From: Oleispirillum sp963668495
GTDB taxonomy: Bacteria > Pseudomonadota > Alphaproteobacteria > Rhodospirillales > Rhodospirillaceae
DNA length: 64,000 nucleotides
Direction of reading: 5' to 3'
Assembly (NCBI GenBank): GCA_963668495.1
Contig: OY764545.1
Location: forward strand, 2,108,001-2,172,000
Part shown: in pieces, positions 51,443 through 60,554 of the stretch
Layout of the letters: every line of letters starts with the position of its first letter
Numbering within the stretch: the first letter of the stretch is position 1
Position numbers and translations under genes: made by a program
Notes under the pieces: model-generated
The model's database searches: none
What the model saw: the letters and a program-made list of their open reading frames with translations, nothing else
Told to the model about the DNA's origin: nothing

Positions 51443-52258
51443 GTGGAAAATGCCGAGCACAGCAAATGGCTTATTCAATCCGTTCAGGTAAAGGATCGTG
51501 ACCGATATCTGTGCGCGATGTTTTTGCCGAAAGAGAAACGTCAGGCAGCCTTTGCGGTGCTGGATTTTCATGCGGATGTTGCACGAATACGTGAAAACAC
51601 AACGGAGCCATTGATTGCGGCGATGCGCTTTCAGGCGATGCGTGACTGGATTGAAGGCGTAGGTGACAACGGTACTAGCGGGGGCAACCCTGTTATTAAG
51701 ATTCTGTCTGCTTTGGACAATTGGTCAGAGCTTAAGCCTTGGCTTCTACAGATTTTGGATGTGCGGCAACAGGATCTTGATCTCTCTCCATTTACTGGGG
51801 TTGTGGATGCAGAGGAATGGGTGCGACGTGTGACCGCACCTTTGGCACAGGCTCTTTTGTGTGTTTGTGCTTCTGGTGCTGTAGCCCATGGGAATGATGT
51901 GCCGGACTCCCTGTCATCTGTTTTGGCTGCGCATGGGTTGATTGGGCTTTTGCGCTCTGTCCCATATGCTGCGAAAAACGGTTTCAAGATTTGGCAGATT
52001 GATTATTCAGATGAAAATGCTATGCGGCTGTTGGCAAAAGAAACGGCGGACCACGCACATGGTCTGGTGCTGGTTGCGAGGGAAAAACAGACAGATATGC
52101 CACGCGCCGCTTTCCCGCTTTTGTTACATGGGGCACTGGCATTACAGCAGGTGAGGGCACTTCATAAGTTGGATTATGCAGTCTTTGATGAACGGTTTTG
52201 TGGCCCATCAAAACTCGGGGCGGCAATACTAGTCGCCGCCCTAAGAAAGAAAATATAA
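51443..52258 (+). CDS. Squalene/phytoene synthase-like protein, NDUFAF6-like
   Basis: 271 aa, helical, related to the squalene/phytoene synthase fold and to mitochondrial complex I assembly factor NDUFAF6. RYLCAMFLPKEKRQAAFAVL (about 21-40) is the conserved start, and RFQAMRDWIEG near 62 follows. The DxxxD metal motif is degraded to ADVAR at about 44-48, so prenyl-diphosphate chemistry is unlikely. In many alphaproteobacteria this gene lies near secDF. Here it is divergent from hpnCD and convergent with trmFO, 8 bases away. It starts at GTG 51443 with AAAGGA upstream. A role in complex I biogenesis is inference from the eukaryotic homologue. Confidence 0.82.
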   Translation: MENAEHSKWLIQSVQVKDRDRYLCAMFLPKEKRQAAFAVLDFHADVARIRENTTEPLIAAMRFQAMRDWIEGVGDNGTSGGNPVIKILSALDNWSELKPWLLQILDVRQQDLDLSPFTGVVDAEEWVRRVTAPLAQALLCVCASGAVAHGNDVPDSLSSVLAAHGLIGLLRSVPYAAKNGFKIWQIDYSDENAMRLLAKETADHAHGLVLVAREKQTDMPRAAFPLLLHGALALQQVRALHKLDYAVFDERFCGPSKLGAAILVAALRKKI

Positions 52259-52266
52259 ACAATAGG

Positions 52267-53643
52267 CTATGATTTTTCTTTAACCCATTGATCGAGGTGC
52301 TCAAGGGCGCGTGCCGCGTAGGCTTGTTTGCGATCCTTGCCTTTGGGACGGCGTGGTTTGCCGCCCGGTTTTTTCGATGGGACCAAAGGCAGTTCAGGGA
52401 ACAGGCCAAAGGTGATGTTCATAGGTTGATAGGTTTCAGCCTCGGCTCCGCCGGTAATGTGGTTGAGCATGGAGCCCATTGCCGTCGTCACCGGGGGGGG
52501 CGTCATGGGACGGTCTGTGACTTCCCACAAAGTAAATAACCCCGCCATTAAGCCAACTGCGGCACTTTCCACATATCCCTCACAGCCCGTAATTTGTCCG
52601 GCAAAACGAAGGTGCGGACGGGTTTTCAGACGTAGGCTGTCATCGAATACCAGTGGTCCGTTCAGGAATGTATTACGGTGAATGCCGCCAAGGCGGGCAA
52701 ATTCAGCATTTTCCAATCCCGGGATGGACCGGAAAATTCGTTGCTGCTCGCCGTATTTCATTTTGGTTTGGAAACCGACCATGTTGTACATGGTGCCAAG
52801 TGCGTTGTCCTGACGCAGTTGCACAATGGCATAGGCCTTTACATCCGGGTTATGGGGATTGGTGAGGCCGACAGGCTTCATTGGGCCGTACCGCAGGGTT
52901 TCTGCCCCCCGGCTTGCCATGACTTCCACCGGCAGGCAGCCTTCAAAGTATGGGGTATCCTTTTCCCAATCTTTGAACTCCATGTAGTCTGCTGTGGTCA
53001 GATCATGAATAAACTGCACATATTGCTCTTCTGTCATTGGGCAGTTGATATAATCTTTGCCAGTGCCCTTGTCATAACGTGACTGATACCAAGCCTTTGA
53101 AAAATCAATGCTATCCGTCATGATGACTGGAGCAATGGCGTCAAAGAAAGACAGGGAGTCCGCCCCGCAAGCCTCAAGAATTTTTTCGGAAAGGGCGGGG
53201 GACGTTAGCGGTCCACTGGCAATAATCGCGGGCCCAAGATCAGCCGACGGCAATTCGGTCACTTCTTCGCGTACGACAGTAACATTGGGATGATTTTCCA
53301 ATGCGGATTGCACAGCGGCAGAGAATTGTTCACGGTCAACCGCCAATGCGCCCCCGGCTGGGACTTTGCTGGCATCGGCGCATTTCAAAATCAGGGAATC
53401 GGCCCGGCGCATCTCTTCGTGCAGAACGCCGACGGCACTGGCAGTCGCATCGTCAGAACGCAAAGAGTTGGAACAAACAAGTTCCGCAAATCCGTCCGTG
53501 CTGTGGCAAGGGGTCGGCTTGACTGGGCGCATTTCGTGCAAAACGACCCGGACGCCACCTTCAGCCAATTGCCATGCGGCCTCACTGCCGGATAATCCTG
53601 CACCGATTACGTGAACGGTTGGTGTTTCTGTAGTTTCAGTCAT
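52267..53643 (-). CDS. trmFO: Folate-dependent tRNA uridine-54 methyltransferase TrmFO
   Basis: 458-aa flavoprotein that uses methylenetetrahydrofolate to make ribothymidine at position 54 of tRNAs. HVIGAGLSGSEAAWQLAEGG (about 11-30) is the FAD site, and HEMRPVKPTPCHSTDGFAELVCSNSLRSD is the family hallmark. It has the late TGCEGYVESAAVGLMAG motif near 355. ATG 53643 was chosen for the AGAGG site upstream; ATG 53661 would add 6 residues. A Lys/Arg-rich tail ends the protein. Confidence 0.95.
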   Translation of the reverse strand: MTETTETPTVHVIGAGLSGSEAAWQLAEGGVRVVLHEMRPVKPTPCHSTDGFAELVCSNSLRSDDATASAVGVLHEEMRRADSLILKCADASKVPAGGALAVDREQFSAAVQSALENHPNVTVVREEVTELPSADLGPAIIASGPLTSPALSEKILEACGADSLSFFDAIAPVIMTDSIDFSKAWYQSRYDKGTGKDYINCPMTEEQYVQFIHDLTTADYMEFKDWEKDTPYFEGCLPVEVMASRGAETLRYGPMKPVGLTNPHNPDVKAYAIVQLRQDNALGTMYNMVGFQTKMKYGEQQRIFRSIPGLENAEFARLGGIHRNTFLNGPLVFDDSLRLKTRPHLRFAGQITGCEGYVESAAVGLMAGLFTLWEVTDRPMTPPPVTTAMGSMLNHITGGAEAETYQPMNITFGLFPELPLVPSKKPGGKPRRPKGKDRKQAYAARALEHLDQWVKEKS

Positions 53644-53764
53644 GAAATACGCCTCTTGCAAATTTAAAAACCTGCTTAAGCTGTAATCTTCATACTGTCC
53701 AGACTTGCGTGACCGCCGTGGCTCATGTAGTCATCAATGATATTGTTTTTCTGTTGGGGGCACC

Positions 53765-54259
53765 ATGTATACCTTGGATGAAATGTGGATCATTTTCCAG
53801 GAGACACCGCAATTCTGGTTGGCAGCCGGGGCCATCGTTTGCACTTTTGGTTTGGCTTGGTACACGAACTATCGGGACAAATGGCGTGGACGTCTGCTGA
53901 CCCCAGATAATGTCAAAGGCTATTTGAATGCGGGGTATGACCCATTGTTTTGGGATTGCCGCCGCCCGTCAGACATCAAAAAACTGCCGCAAACGGCCAA
54001 AGGTGCGATGACCATTCCTATGGAACAGGTGAATAACCTGATGCGGGAAAAGAATAAGCACCGCCGATTTGGCGATCTGCGTGATGCGGAGGTTATCATC
54101 ATTGATGATAAACCCATGCGTTCCGCCATGACCGGACGGATGTTGCAAGGTGCCGGTATGCTGAACGTCGCAGTCTTTGACGGAAAAATGCAGGATTGGG
54201 TCAACGCGGGTTTGCCGACAGAGGCCGTTAATCCAGAGACCGAGACAGAACAGAAATAA
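53765..54259 (+). CDS. Membrane-anchored rhodanese-like protein lacking the catalytic Cys
   Basis: 164 aa. A single transmembrane helix (about 16-34) is followed by a cytoplasmic or periplasmic rhodanese-like domain: LLTPDNVKGYLNAGYDPLFWDCRRPSD (about 44-70), AMTIPMEQVNNL and VIIIDDKPMRSAM near 109. The loop where rhodaneses carry the active-site Cys reads DDKPMRS and has no Cys, so sulfur transfer is unlikely. Rhodanese folds without Cys can bind partners instead. GGGGC precedes the ATG. It lies between trmFO (divergent) and uvrA (convergent, 10 bases away). Function unknown. Confidence 0.75.
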   Translation: MYTLDEMWIIFQETPQFWLAAGAIVCTFGLAWYTNYRDKWRGRLLTPDNVKGYLNAGYDPLFWDCRRPSDIKKLPQTAKGAMTIPMEQVNNLMREKNKHRRFGDLRDAEVIIIDDKPMRSAMTGRMLQGAGMLNVAVFDGKMQDWVNAGLPTEAVNPETETEQK

Positions 54260-54269
54260 GCCGGAGGGC

Positions 54270-57137
54270 TTACTTCTGTTTGGCCTTGGGCCGCATTGCG
54301 ATTTCCAGATAAGGGGCCGTGTAACCACGGCCTTTTTCTATGATGGCTTCCGGGGTTCCGGTTGCCACGATTTGTCCGCCGCCATCGCCGCCTTCAGGGC
54401 CGATATCGATGATCCAATCGGCGGTCTTGATGACTTCCAGATTGTGTTCAATCACCAAAATGGAGTTACCGGAATCCACCAAGGTATGCAGTACTTCCAA
54501 CAGCTTGCGCACGTCTTCAAAATGTAGCCCGGTGGTCGGTTCATCGAGAATGTATAGGGTTCGTCCTGTGGCGCGGCGGGCCAGTTCTTTGGACAGTTTT
54601 ACCCGCTGAGCTTCACCACCGGATAAGGTCGTCGCCTGTTGCCCAAGGTGAATATAGCCAAGCCCAACCCGTTGCAGCAAAACCAGTTTGTCCCGTATGG
54701 CCGGAACCGGGGCAAAGAAATCGACGCCTTCATCCACGGTCATGCTTAGGACATCGGCGATGCTTTTCCCGCGGTAACGAATATCCAGCGTTTCACGGTT
54801 ATAGCGTTTGCCCTTACACACATCGCATTCCACATAAACATCGGGTAGGAAGTGCATCTCGATTTTGATCACACCATCGCCTTGGCAGGCTTCACAGCGT
54901 CCACCCTTGACGTTAAAGGAAAAGCGACCGGGCTTGTAACCTCTGGCCTTGGCTTCAGGCAGGGCGGCAAACCATTCCCGGATTGGGGTAAAGGCCCCGG
55001 TGTATGTGGCAGGGTTTGACCGTGGGGTTCTGCCAATCGGGGATTGATCAATATCAACAATCTTGTCGATATTTTGCAGCCCGGTGATCGTGTCATGGGG
55101 CAGGGGTAAATCACGGGCGCCGTTCAAAGTTCTGGCAATGGCTTTATAAAGGGTTTCCAGAATCAAGGTGGATTTGCCGCCGCCGGATACACCCGTGACA
55201 CAGGTCATCGTGCCAAGCGGGATATCCACATCAACGTTTTGTAGGTTGTTCCCTGTCGCGCCGCGGATGCCGATGGACTTACCGTTGCCTTTCCGTCGTT
55301 CCTGTGGAATGGCGACAAAACGTTCCCCAGTCAGGTATTGCCCGGTTTGGCTTTTGGGGGAGGCCATAATCTCATCCGGTGTTCCTTGGGCGACGATTCT
55401 ACCGCCAAGGTTTCCGGCTCCCGGTCCCATATCCAGCACGTAATCCGCATTCAAAATCGCGTCTTCATCGTGTTCAACCACGATGACCGTGTTGCCAAGG
55501 TCACGCAGGTGTTTCAGAGTCTCCAGCAGGCGGTCGTTATCACGTTGATGTAACCCGATTGACGGTTCATCAAGCACATACAAAACCCCGGTCAGGCCCG
55601 AGCCTATCTGAGACGCCAATCGAATGCGTTGGCTTTCCCCGCCAGACAAGGTACCGGACGTTCGCGCCATGCTCAGGTAGCTTAGTCCCACGTTGGACAG
55701 AAAATGCAGGCGTTCTTCAATCTCTTTCAGGACGCGCCGGGCGATTTCCCGGTTTTTCTCATTCAGGTGACTGTCCAGATCCTGAAACCAAGCAACTGCA
55801 TCGCCAATGGACATGCGGGTGACTTCGGCAATGGTTTTGCCTGCAATCTTCACCGCCAGTGCCTCGGGTTTCAGGCGATCACCATGACAGGTTTCGCATG
55901 GGGCAGAAGTCTGGAATTTTGATATTTCCTCGCGCGCCCAGGCGGAATCGGTTTCCAGAAAACGGCGTTCCAGATTGGGGATAACACCTTCGAATGGCTT
56001 GTTGCTTTCATAGCGGCGACGCCCATCAGCCACAACCATGTGAATCGGGGTGTTGCCGGTGCCGAACAAAACGGCATCCTGTACCTTTTGCGGTAAATCC
56101 TGAAACGGCGTGTGAATATCGACTTCAAAGTGGCTGCAAATGGCCTTTAATGCCTGTACTGCATATTGTGAAGAAGTCCCCATCCATGGTGCAATTGCGC
56201 CGTCATGCAATGACAAGGCAGGGTCGGGGATTACCAATTGCGGGTCTACGGTCATCCGAACGCCAAGCCCATCACAATCCGGGCATGCCCCAAATGGGTT
56301 GTTAAAGGAAAACAGGCGCGGTTCAATTTCATCAATGGTAAAGCCGGATACCGGGCAGGCAAAACGGGCGGAATAGGTGTGACGCTCCCCGGTTTTGGCA
56401 TCTTCGGCATAGGCCAAGCCGTCGGACAGTTCCAAGATGGTTTCCAATGACCCCGCCAACCGACTTTCGATGCCGTCCTTTACGACAACTCGGTCAACGA
56501 CGACCTCGATATCGTGCTTCAGTTTTTTGTCCAAAGTCGGGGCATCCTCGATGGCGTAATGTTCCCCATCGATTTTCAGGCGTTGATAGCCTCTGGACTG
56601 TAATTCTTTGATTTCCTTTTTGTATTCCCCTTTGCGACCACGAACAATCGGTGCCAACAGGTACAGGCGGGTGCCTTCCCCCAAGGCCATAATCCGGTCC
56701 ACCATTTGGGAAACGGTTTGGCTTTCAATAGGAAGGCCGGTTGCCGGGGAATACGGTACACCGATGCGTGCCCACAACAGACGCATATAGTCATAGATTT
56801 CTGTAACGGTTCCCACCGTAGAACGTGGGTTTTTTGATGTGGTTTTTTGTTCAATGGAAATGGCAGGGGATAGCCCCTCGATGCTATCCACATCCGGTTT
56901 CTGCATCATTTCTAGAAATTGCCGGGCATAGGCCGACAGACTTTCCACATACCGACGTTGGCCTTCAGCGTAAATCGTATCAAATGCCAGCGATGATTTG
57001 CCGGAACCAGACAGCCCCGTAATCACTACCAACTGGTTTTTGGGGATATCCACATTAACGCCTGTCAAATTATGCTCGCGCGCGCCGCGGACAGACAGAA
57101 CAGAGGATTCCGGTTTGAAAGGCATGTTTTGTGTCAT
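54270..57137 (-). CDS. uvrA: Excinuclease ABC subunit A
   Basis: 955-aa DNA-damage recognition ATPase of nucleotide excision repair. Two ABC modules are visible: Walker A GLSGSGKSSLAFDT near 40 and GVSGGGKSTLILE near 650, signatures LSGGESQRIRLASQ near 500 and LSGGEAQRVKLSKEL near 840. Zinc-binding Cys clusters (CPDCDGLG near 283 and CEACQGDGV/CDVCKGKRY near 750) are in place. UvrA dimers load UvrB at lesions. The start at 57137 is the usual one. A typical alphaproteobacterial LexA box is not visible upstream. Confidence 0.97.
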   Translation of the reverse strand: MTQNMPFKPESSVLSVRGAREHNLTGVNVDIPKNQLVVITGLSGSGKSSLAFDTIYAEGQRRYVESLSAYARQFLEMMQKPDVDSIEGLSPAISIEQKTTSKNPRSTVGTVTEIYDYMRLLWARIGVPYSPATGLPIESQTVSQMVDRIMALGEGTRLYLLAPIVRGRKGEYKKEIKELQSRGYQRLKIDGEHYAIEDAPTLDKKLKHDIEVVVDRVVVKDGIESRLAGSLETILELSDGLAYAEDAKTGERHTYSARFACPVSGFTIDEIEPRLFSFNNPFGACPDCDGLGVRMTVDPQLVIPDPALSLHDGAIAPWMGTSSQYAVQALKAICSHFEVDIHTPFQDLPQKVQDAVLFGTGNTPIHMVVADGRRRYESNKPFEGVIPNLERRFLETDSAWAREEISKFQTSAPCETCHGDRLKPEALAVKIAGKTIAEVTRMSIGDAVAWFQDLDSHLNEKNREIARRVLKEIEERLHFLSNVGLSYLSMARTSGTLSGGESQRIRLASQIGSGLTGVLYVLDEPSIGLHQRDNDRLLETLKHLRDLGNTVIVVEHDEDAILNADYVLDMGPGAGNLGGRIVAQGTPDEIMASPKSQTGQYLTGERFVAIPQERRKGNGKSIGIRGATGNNLQNVDVDIPLGTMTCVTGVSGGGKSTLILETLYKAIARTLNGARDLPLPHDTITGLQNIDKIVDIDQSPIGRTPRSNPATYTGAFTPIREWFAALPEAKARGYKPGRFSFNVKGGRCEACQGDGVIKIEMHFLPDVYVECDVCKGKRYNRETLDIRYRGKSIADVLSMTVDEGVDFFAPVPAIRDKLVLLQRVGLGYIHLGQQATTLSGGEAQRVKLSKELARRATGRTLYILDEPTTGLHFEDVRKLLEVLHTLVDSGNSILVIEHNLEVIKTADWIIDIGPEGGDGGGQIVATGTPEAIIEKGRGYTAPYLEIAMRPKAKQK

Positions 57138-57453
57138 AGTTACGTCTTTTTGGAATGTGAAACTTGGTCTTGGCTTGGTTCGTGTAAGCGGATGCTAAAA
57201 ACTGCGGCAAACGTGGAATTGAAAGCGGTCGTTTTCAGAGTGCGAACTTTTTGTATTCATTAGATGGTGTAACCGCAAGAATTCACAACGTCCTGCCATT
57301 GAACTCTTTTCTTCGTTGCGTATCGTGCTAGGTTTGAGCAGAAAAAAAGCAAAGGAATTTTCAACCTGATCTGTTTGGGCATGAAAAACACCATTTGCAT
57401 AATCAAGAAACCTGACAGCTTCGCCTGTCGCATAAAACAGAGGCTTCTTAACG
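57138..57453. other. 316-base divergent region between uvrA and livH
   Basis: It holds the uvrA promoter on the minus side (none identified) and the liv promoter. TTGAAC (57299-57304), 16 bases, TATCGT (57321-57326) is a candidate for liv, leaving a leader of roughly 120 bases. A short GACAG/CTGTC stem lies in the leader. No terminator or RNA gene was recognised. Confidence 0.4.
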
Positions 57454-58368
57454 TTGGCGTATTTTTTACAACAGTTGATCAATGGTCTGACTCTTGGTGC
57501 GGTGTATGGACTGATCGCCATTGGTTACACCATGGTTTACGGCATCATCGGCATGATTAATTTCGCCCATGGCGAGATTTATATGATTGGTGCTTTTGTT
57601 TCGGTTATCACGTTTCTCATTTTGGACTCATTTGGGATGGCATACATTCCGATGATTCTTTTGTTGATGCTGATTGTGTCCATGTTGTTCACATCTGCAT
57701 ACGGCTGGACCGTTGAACGAATTGCTTATCGTCCATTGCGCAGTGCTCCACGTCTTGCTGCCCTGATTTCTGCGATTGGTATGTCCATTGCCTTGCAGAA
57801 TTACGTGCAGTTAACACAAGGTGCAAGGGTCAAGGCATTGGCCCCGATCATCAGCGGTGGCATCACGATTATGGAGCAGGATGGGTTTACTGTTCGCGTT
57901 TCGTTCCTTCAGATATTCATTTTTATTCTAACTTTGGTTTTGATGCTAGGGTTTTCTTATTTGATTGAGAAAACATCCCTTGGTCGTCAACAACGAGCCT
58001 GTGAACAGGACCGTACCATGGCGGCACTGGTCGGGGTGAACGTGGATCGTACGATCAGCCTGACTTTTGTTATGGGGGCTGCCATGGCAGCCGTCGCCGG
58101 AATGATTGTGACCCTGTATTACGGTGTCGTTGACTTCTACATTGGCTTTATCGCCGGGGTTAAGGCGTTTACCGCTGCGGTTCTTGGCGGTATTGGCTCA
58201 CTGCCTGGAGCCATGCTGGGCGGGTTGTTAATCGGCCTGATTGAGGCATTTTGGTCGGCTTATTTTTCGATTGAATATAAGGATGTGGCAGCCTTTTCGA
58301 TTTTGGTTCTGGTGTTGATCTTTCGTCCAACCGGCCTGTTGGGTAAGCCGGAAGTCGAGAAGGTGTAA
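57454..58368 (+). CDS. livH: Branched-chain amino-acid ABC transporter permease LivH
   Basis: 304-aa hydrophobic permease with about eight helices and the LivH signatures LINGLTLGAVYGLIAIGYTMVYG at the N-terminus, NFAHGEIYMIGAFV near 36, and the EAA-like RQQRACEQDRTMAALVGVN loop near 177. It imports leucine, isoleucine and valine or related solutes with LivM/G/F. It begins with a TTG at 57454, preceded by AGAGG about 9 bases away; no in-frame ATG or GTG gives a better N-terminus. livM follows after 3 bases. Confidence 0.92.
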   Translation: MAYFLQQLINGLTLGAVYGLIAIGYTMVYGIIGMINFAHGEIYMIGAFVSVITFLILDSFGMAYIPMILLLMLIVSMLFTSAYGWTVERIAYRPLRSAPRLAALISAIGMSIALQNYVQLTQGARVKALAPIISGGITIMEQDGFTVRVSFLQIFIFILTLVLMLGFSYLIEKTSLGRQQRACEQDRTMAALVGVNVDRTISLTFVMGAAMAAVAGMIVTLYYGVVDFYIGFIAGVKAFTAAVLGGIGSLPGAMLGGLLIGLIEAFWSAYFSIEYKDVAAFSILVLVLIFRPTGLLGKPEVEKV

Positions 58369-58371
58369 GTC

Positions 58372-59715
58372 ATGACCATGTCTCAATCTTCTCAGGCGGG
58401 GCAGGCACAACAGTCTGTCATACGCATTGTTGCCAAAGAGGCTTTGATAACTGCGGTTATTGCGCTTGTTCTGGCAGTTCCATTCATTGGTATTCGTACG
58501 CAGACCATCGGTGTCAGCCTTGGATATGTCACGCGTTGGGCTGATATGTTCATGATCGTCGGAGCCGTAGCCTTGGGGCGTGTTGCCTTTACCCTATGGT
58601 ATTTACGACGAGCAAATCGGCGCGCTGTATCTTCTGAAGCTCCCTTAACCAAAGCCAAGGCTAATGTATTGGGGTGGGCGCACCGCAATATGCTGCTGAT
58701 CTCGTTGGTAGCCTTAGGGGTTGCCGTCGCTTTACCCTTTATGCCGTTTGCCAATCGCTATGTGGTGGATGTTGCCACGACCCTGCTGATTTACATCATG
58801 CTGGGGTGGGGGTTGAATATCGTTGTCGGATTGGCAGGGCTTTTGGATCTTGGCTATGTAGCCTTTTATGCGGTTGGAGCCTATTCCTATGCCCTGATTG
58901 CCACGGAGGTCGGTTGGTCGTTTTGGGTGTGCCTGCCGCTTGCCGGGGTATTTGCTGCGTTTTTCGGGATTATTTTGGGTTTCCCTGTCCTGCGATTGCG
59001 TGGGGATTATCTGGCGATTGTGACGTTGGGATTTGGTGAGATCATCCGTATCGTCCTGATGAATTGGGTCGATTTCACAAAAGGACCGGATGGTATCGCT
59101 GGAATTCCACGCCCGACTTTCTTCGGCGCAGAGTTTACCCGCAGAGCACCGGAAGGCAGCACAACCTTTGCCGAGATGATGGGCGTGGATTATTCTTCCA
59201 TGCACCGGATGATATTTCTTTACTTCTTGATCCTGATTTTGGCAATCATCACCAACTTGTTCACATTGCGCATGCGAAAGCTGCCAACCGGGCGCGCATG
59301 GGAAGCCTTGCGTGAAGATGAAATCGCCTGTCGGTCGCTTGGGATCAACCCAACGAACGTTAAGCTGTCCGCATTTGCGTTGGGGGCAATGTTCGCAGGT
59401 ATTGCCGGGGCATTCTTCGCCACGCGACAAGGGTTCATTAGCCCTGAAAGTTTCACCTTTATTGAATCGGCAATCATTCTTGCGATTGTCGTGCTTGGCG
59501 GCATGGGCTCTCAGCTTGGCGTGGTCATTGCGGCGTTTGCCTTGGTTGTCTTACCGGAGTGGTTCAGGGAATTTGAGCAATATCGGATGTTCCTGTTCGG
59601 GGCCGCCATGGTGTTGATTATGGTGCTGAAACCAAATGGCATGATGGGAACCCGCGAGCCAACCTTACGTCTGCATCCAAGGGATGAAACGGCACAAGGG
59701 GGAGGCGCACAATGA
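58372..59715 (+). CDS. livM: Branched-chain amino-acid ABC transporter permease LivM
   Basis: 447-aa permease. Beyond the LivM core it has an N-terminal extension of about 100 residues with two extra helices (about 20-40 and 55-75). Core motifs include LNIVVGLAGLLDLGYVAFYAVGAY near 144, FGEIIRIVLMNW near 223 and the EAA loop GRAWEALREDEIACRSLGIN near 305. It forms the channel with LivH. AAGGTG precedes the ATG; the stop overlaps livG by 4 bases. Confidence 0.93.
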   Translation: MTMSQSSQAGQAQQSVIRIVAKEALITAVIALVLAVPFIGIRTQTIGVSLGYVTRWADMFMIVGAVALGRVAFTLWYLRRANRRAVSSEAPLTKAKANVLGWAHRNMLLISLVALGVAVALPFMPFANRYVVDVATTLLIYIMLGWGLNIVVGLAGLLDLGYVAFYAVGAYSYALIATEVGWSFWVCLPLAGVFAAFFGIILGFPVLRLRGDYLAIVTLGFGEIIRIVLMNWVDFTKGPDGIAGIPRPTFFGAEFTRRAPEGSTTFAEMMGVDYSSMHRMIFLYFLILILAIITNLFTLRMRKLPTGRAWEALREDEIACRSLGINPTNVKLSAFALGAMFAGIAGAFFATRQGFISPESFTFIESAIILAIVVLGGMGSQLGVVIAAFALVVLPEWFREFEQYRMFLFGAAMVLIMVLKPNGMMGTREPTLRLHPRDETAQGGGAQ

Positions 59716-60554
59716 GTTCTCATGGTGATATCCAAAGTCAGTTGTTGACCGTTGAGCACATGACAATGCAGTTCGGAGGTCTGACGGCGGTTGATGATTT
59801 GTCTTTTGTCGCTCGCAAAGGGGAAATAACCTCCATCATCGGTCCAAATGGGGCCGGAAAAACCACCTTGTTCAATTGCATCACCGGGTTTTACAAGCCA
59901 ACCGTTGGGCGGTTACGGCTAAGCCATCCCAGTGGGCAGGAATTCTATCTGGAAAGGATGGAAGGTTTCAGGATTGCGCAAAAGGCCGATGTCGGGCGTA
60001 CGTTCCAGAATATCCGTTTGTTTGAAAATATGACGGTTCTGGAGAACCTTCTCGTTGCCCAGCACAATCGTTTGATGCGGGCATCTGCATTTGCACTGGC
60101 GGGCTTGCTGAACCTTGGTCGCTATAAAAAGGCCGAGGCCGAGGCAATTGAAAGGGCCAAATTCTGGATGGATCGGGTTGGTTTAACCCCTCGCGCGGAT
60201 TGGGAGGCAGGCAATCTTCCCTATGGCGATCAACGTCGTTTGGAGATTGCTCGGGCCATGTGCATTGATCCGTGTCTGTTGTGCCTGGATGAGCCTGCAG
60301 CGGGGTTAAATCCCAAAGAATCTTTGGAACTGAATGAATTGCTGATGATGATCCGGGACCAACAGGGCATTGGCATTTTGCTGATTGAACATGACATGAG
60401 TGTGGTCATGGGGATTTCCGATCACATAGTGGTCTTGGACCATGGACGTAAAATTTCCGATGGTGATCCAGCGTTTGTAAGGTCTGATCCGGCGGTAATA
60501 CGAGCCTACCTTGGTGAAGAAGATGACGATGCGATGGATGAGGGGCTTGCATGA
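59712..60554 (+). CDS. livG: Branched-chain amino-acid ABC transporter ATPase LivG
   Basis: 280-aa ABC ATPase. Walker A GPNGAGKTT is near residue 45 and the LivG-specific RTFQNIRLFENMTVLENLLVA segment is near 97. The signature region is degenerate, reading LPYGDQRRLEIARAMCIDP, which is usual in this family; Walker B is LLCLDEPAAGLNP. It hydrolyses ATP with LivF to drive import. ATG overlaps the livM stop; its stop overlaps livF by 4 bases. Confidence 0.94.
   Translation: MSSHGDIQSQLLTVEHMTMQFGGLTAVDDLSFVARKGEITSIIGPNGAGKTTLFNCITGFYKPTVGRLRLSHPSGQEFYLERMEGFRIAQKADVGRTFQNIRLFENMTVLENLLVAQHNRLMRASAFALAGLLNLGRYKKAEAEAIERAKFWMDRVGLTPRADWEAGNLPYGDQRRLEIARAMCIDPCLLCLDEPAAGLNPKESLELNELLMMIRDQQGIGILLIEHDMSVVMGISDHIVVLDHGRKISDGDPAFVRSDPAVIRAYLGEEDDDAMDEGLA

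Noticed and set aside
57138..57260. Possible LexA box upstream of uvrA
   Set aside because: A GTTC is present on the minus strand but the second GTTC at the 7-base spacing is missing (GAAA instead).
57375..57560. Small frame in the liv leader with several Ile codons, possible leader peptide
   Set aside because: It runs into livH in another frame with no attenuator structure or clear ribosome site, so I treat it as chance.
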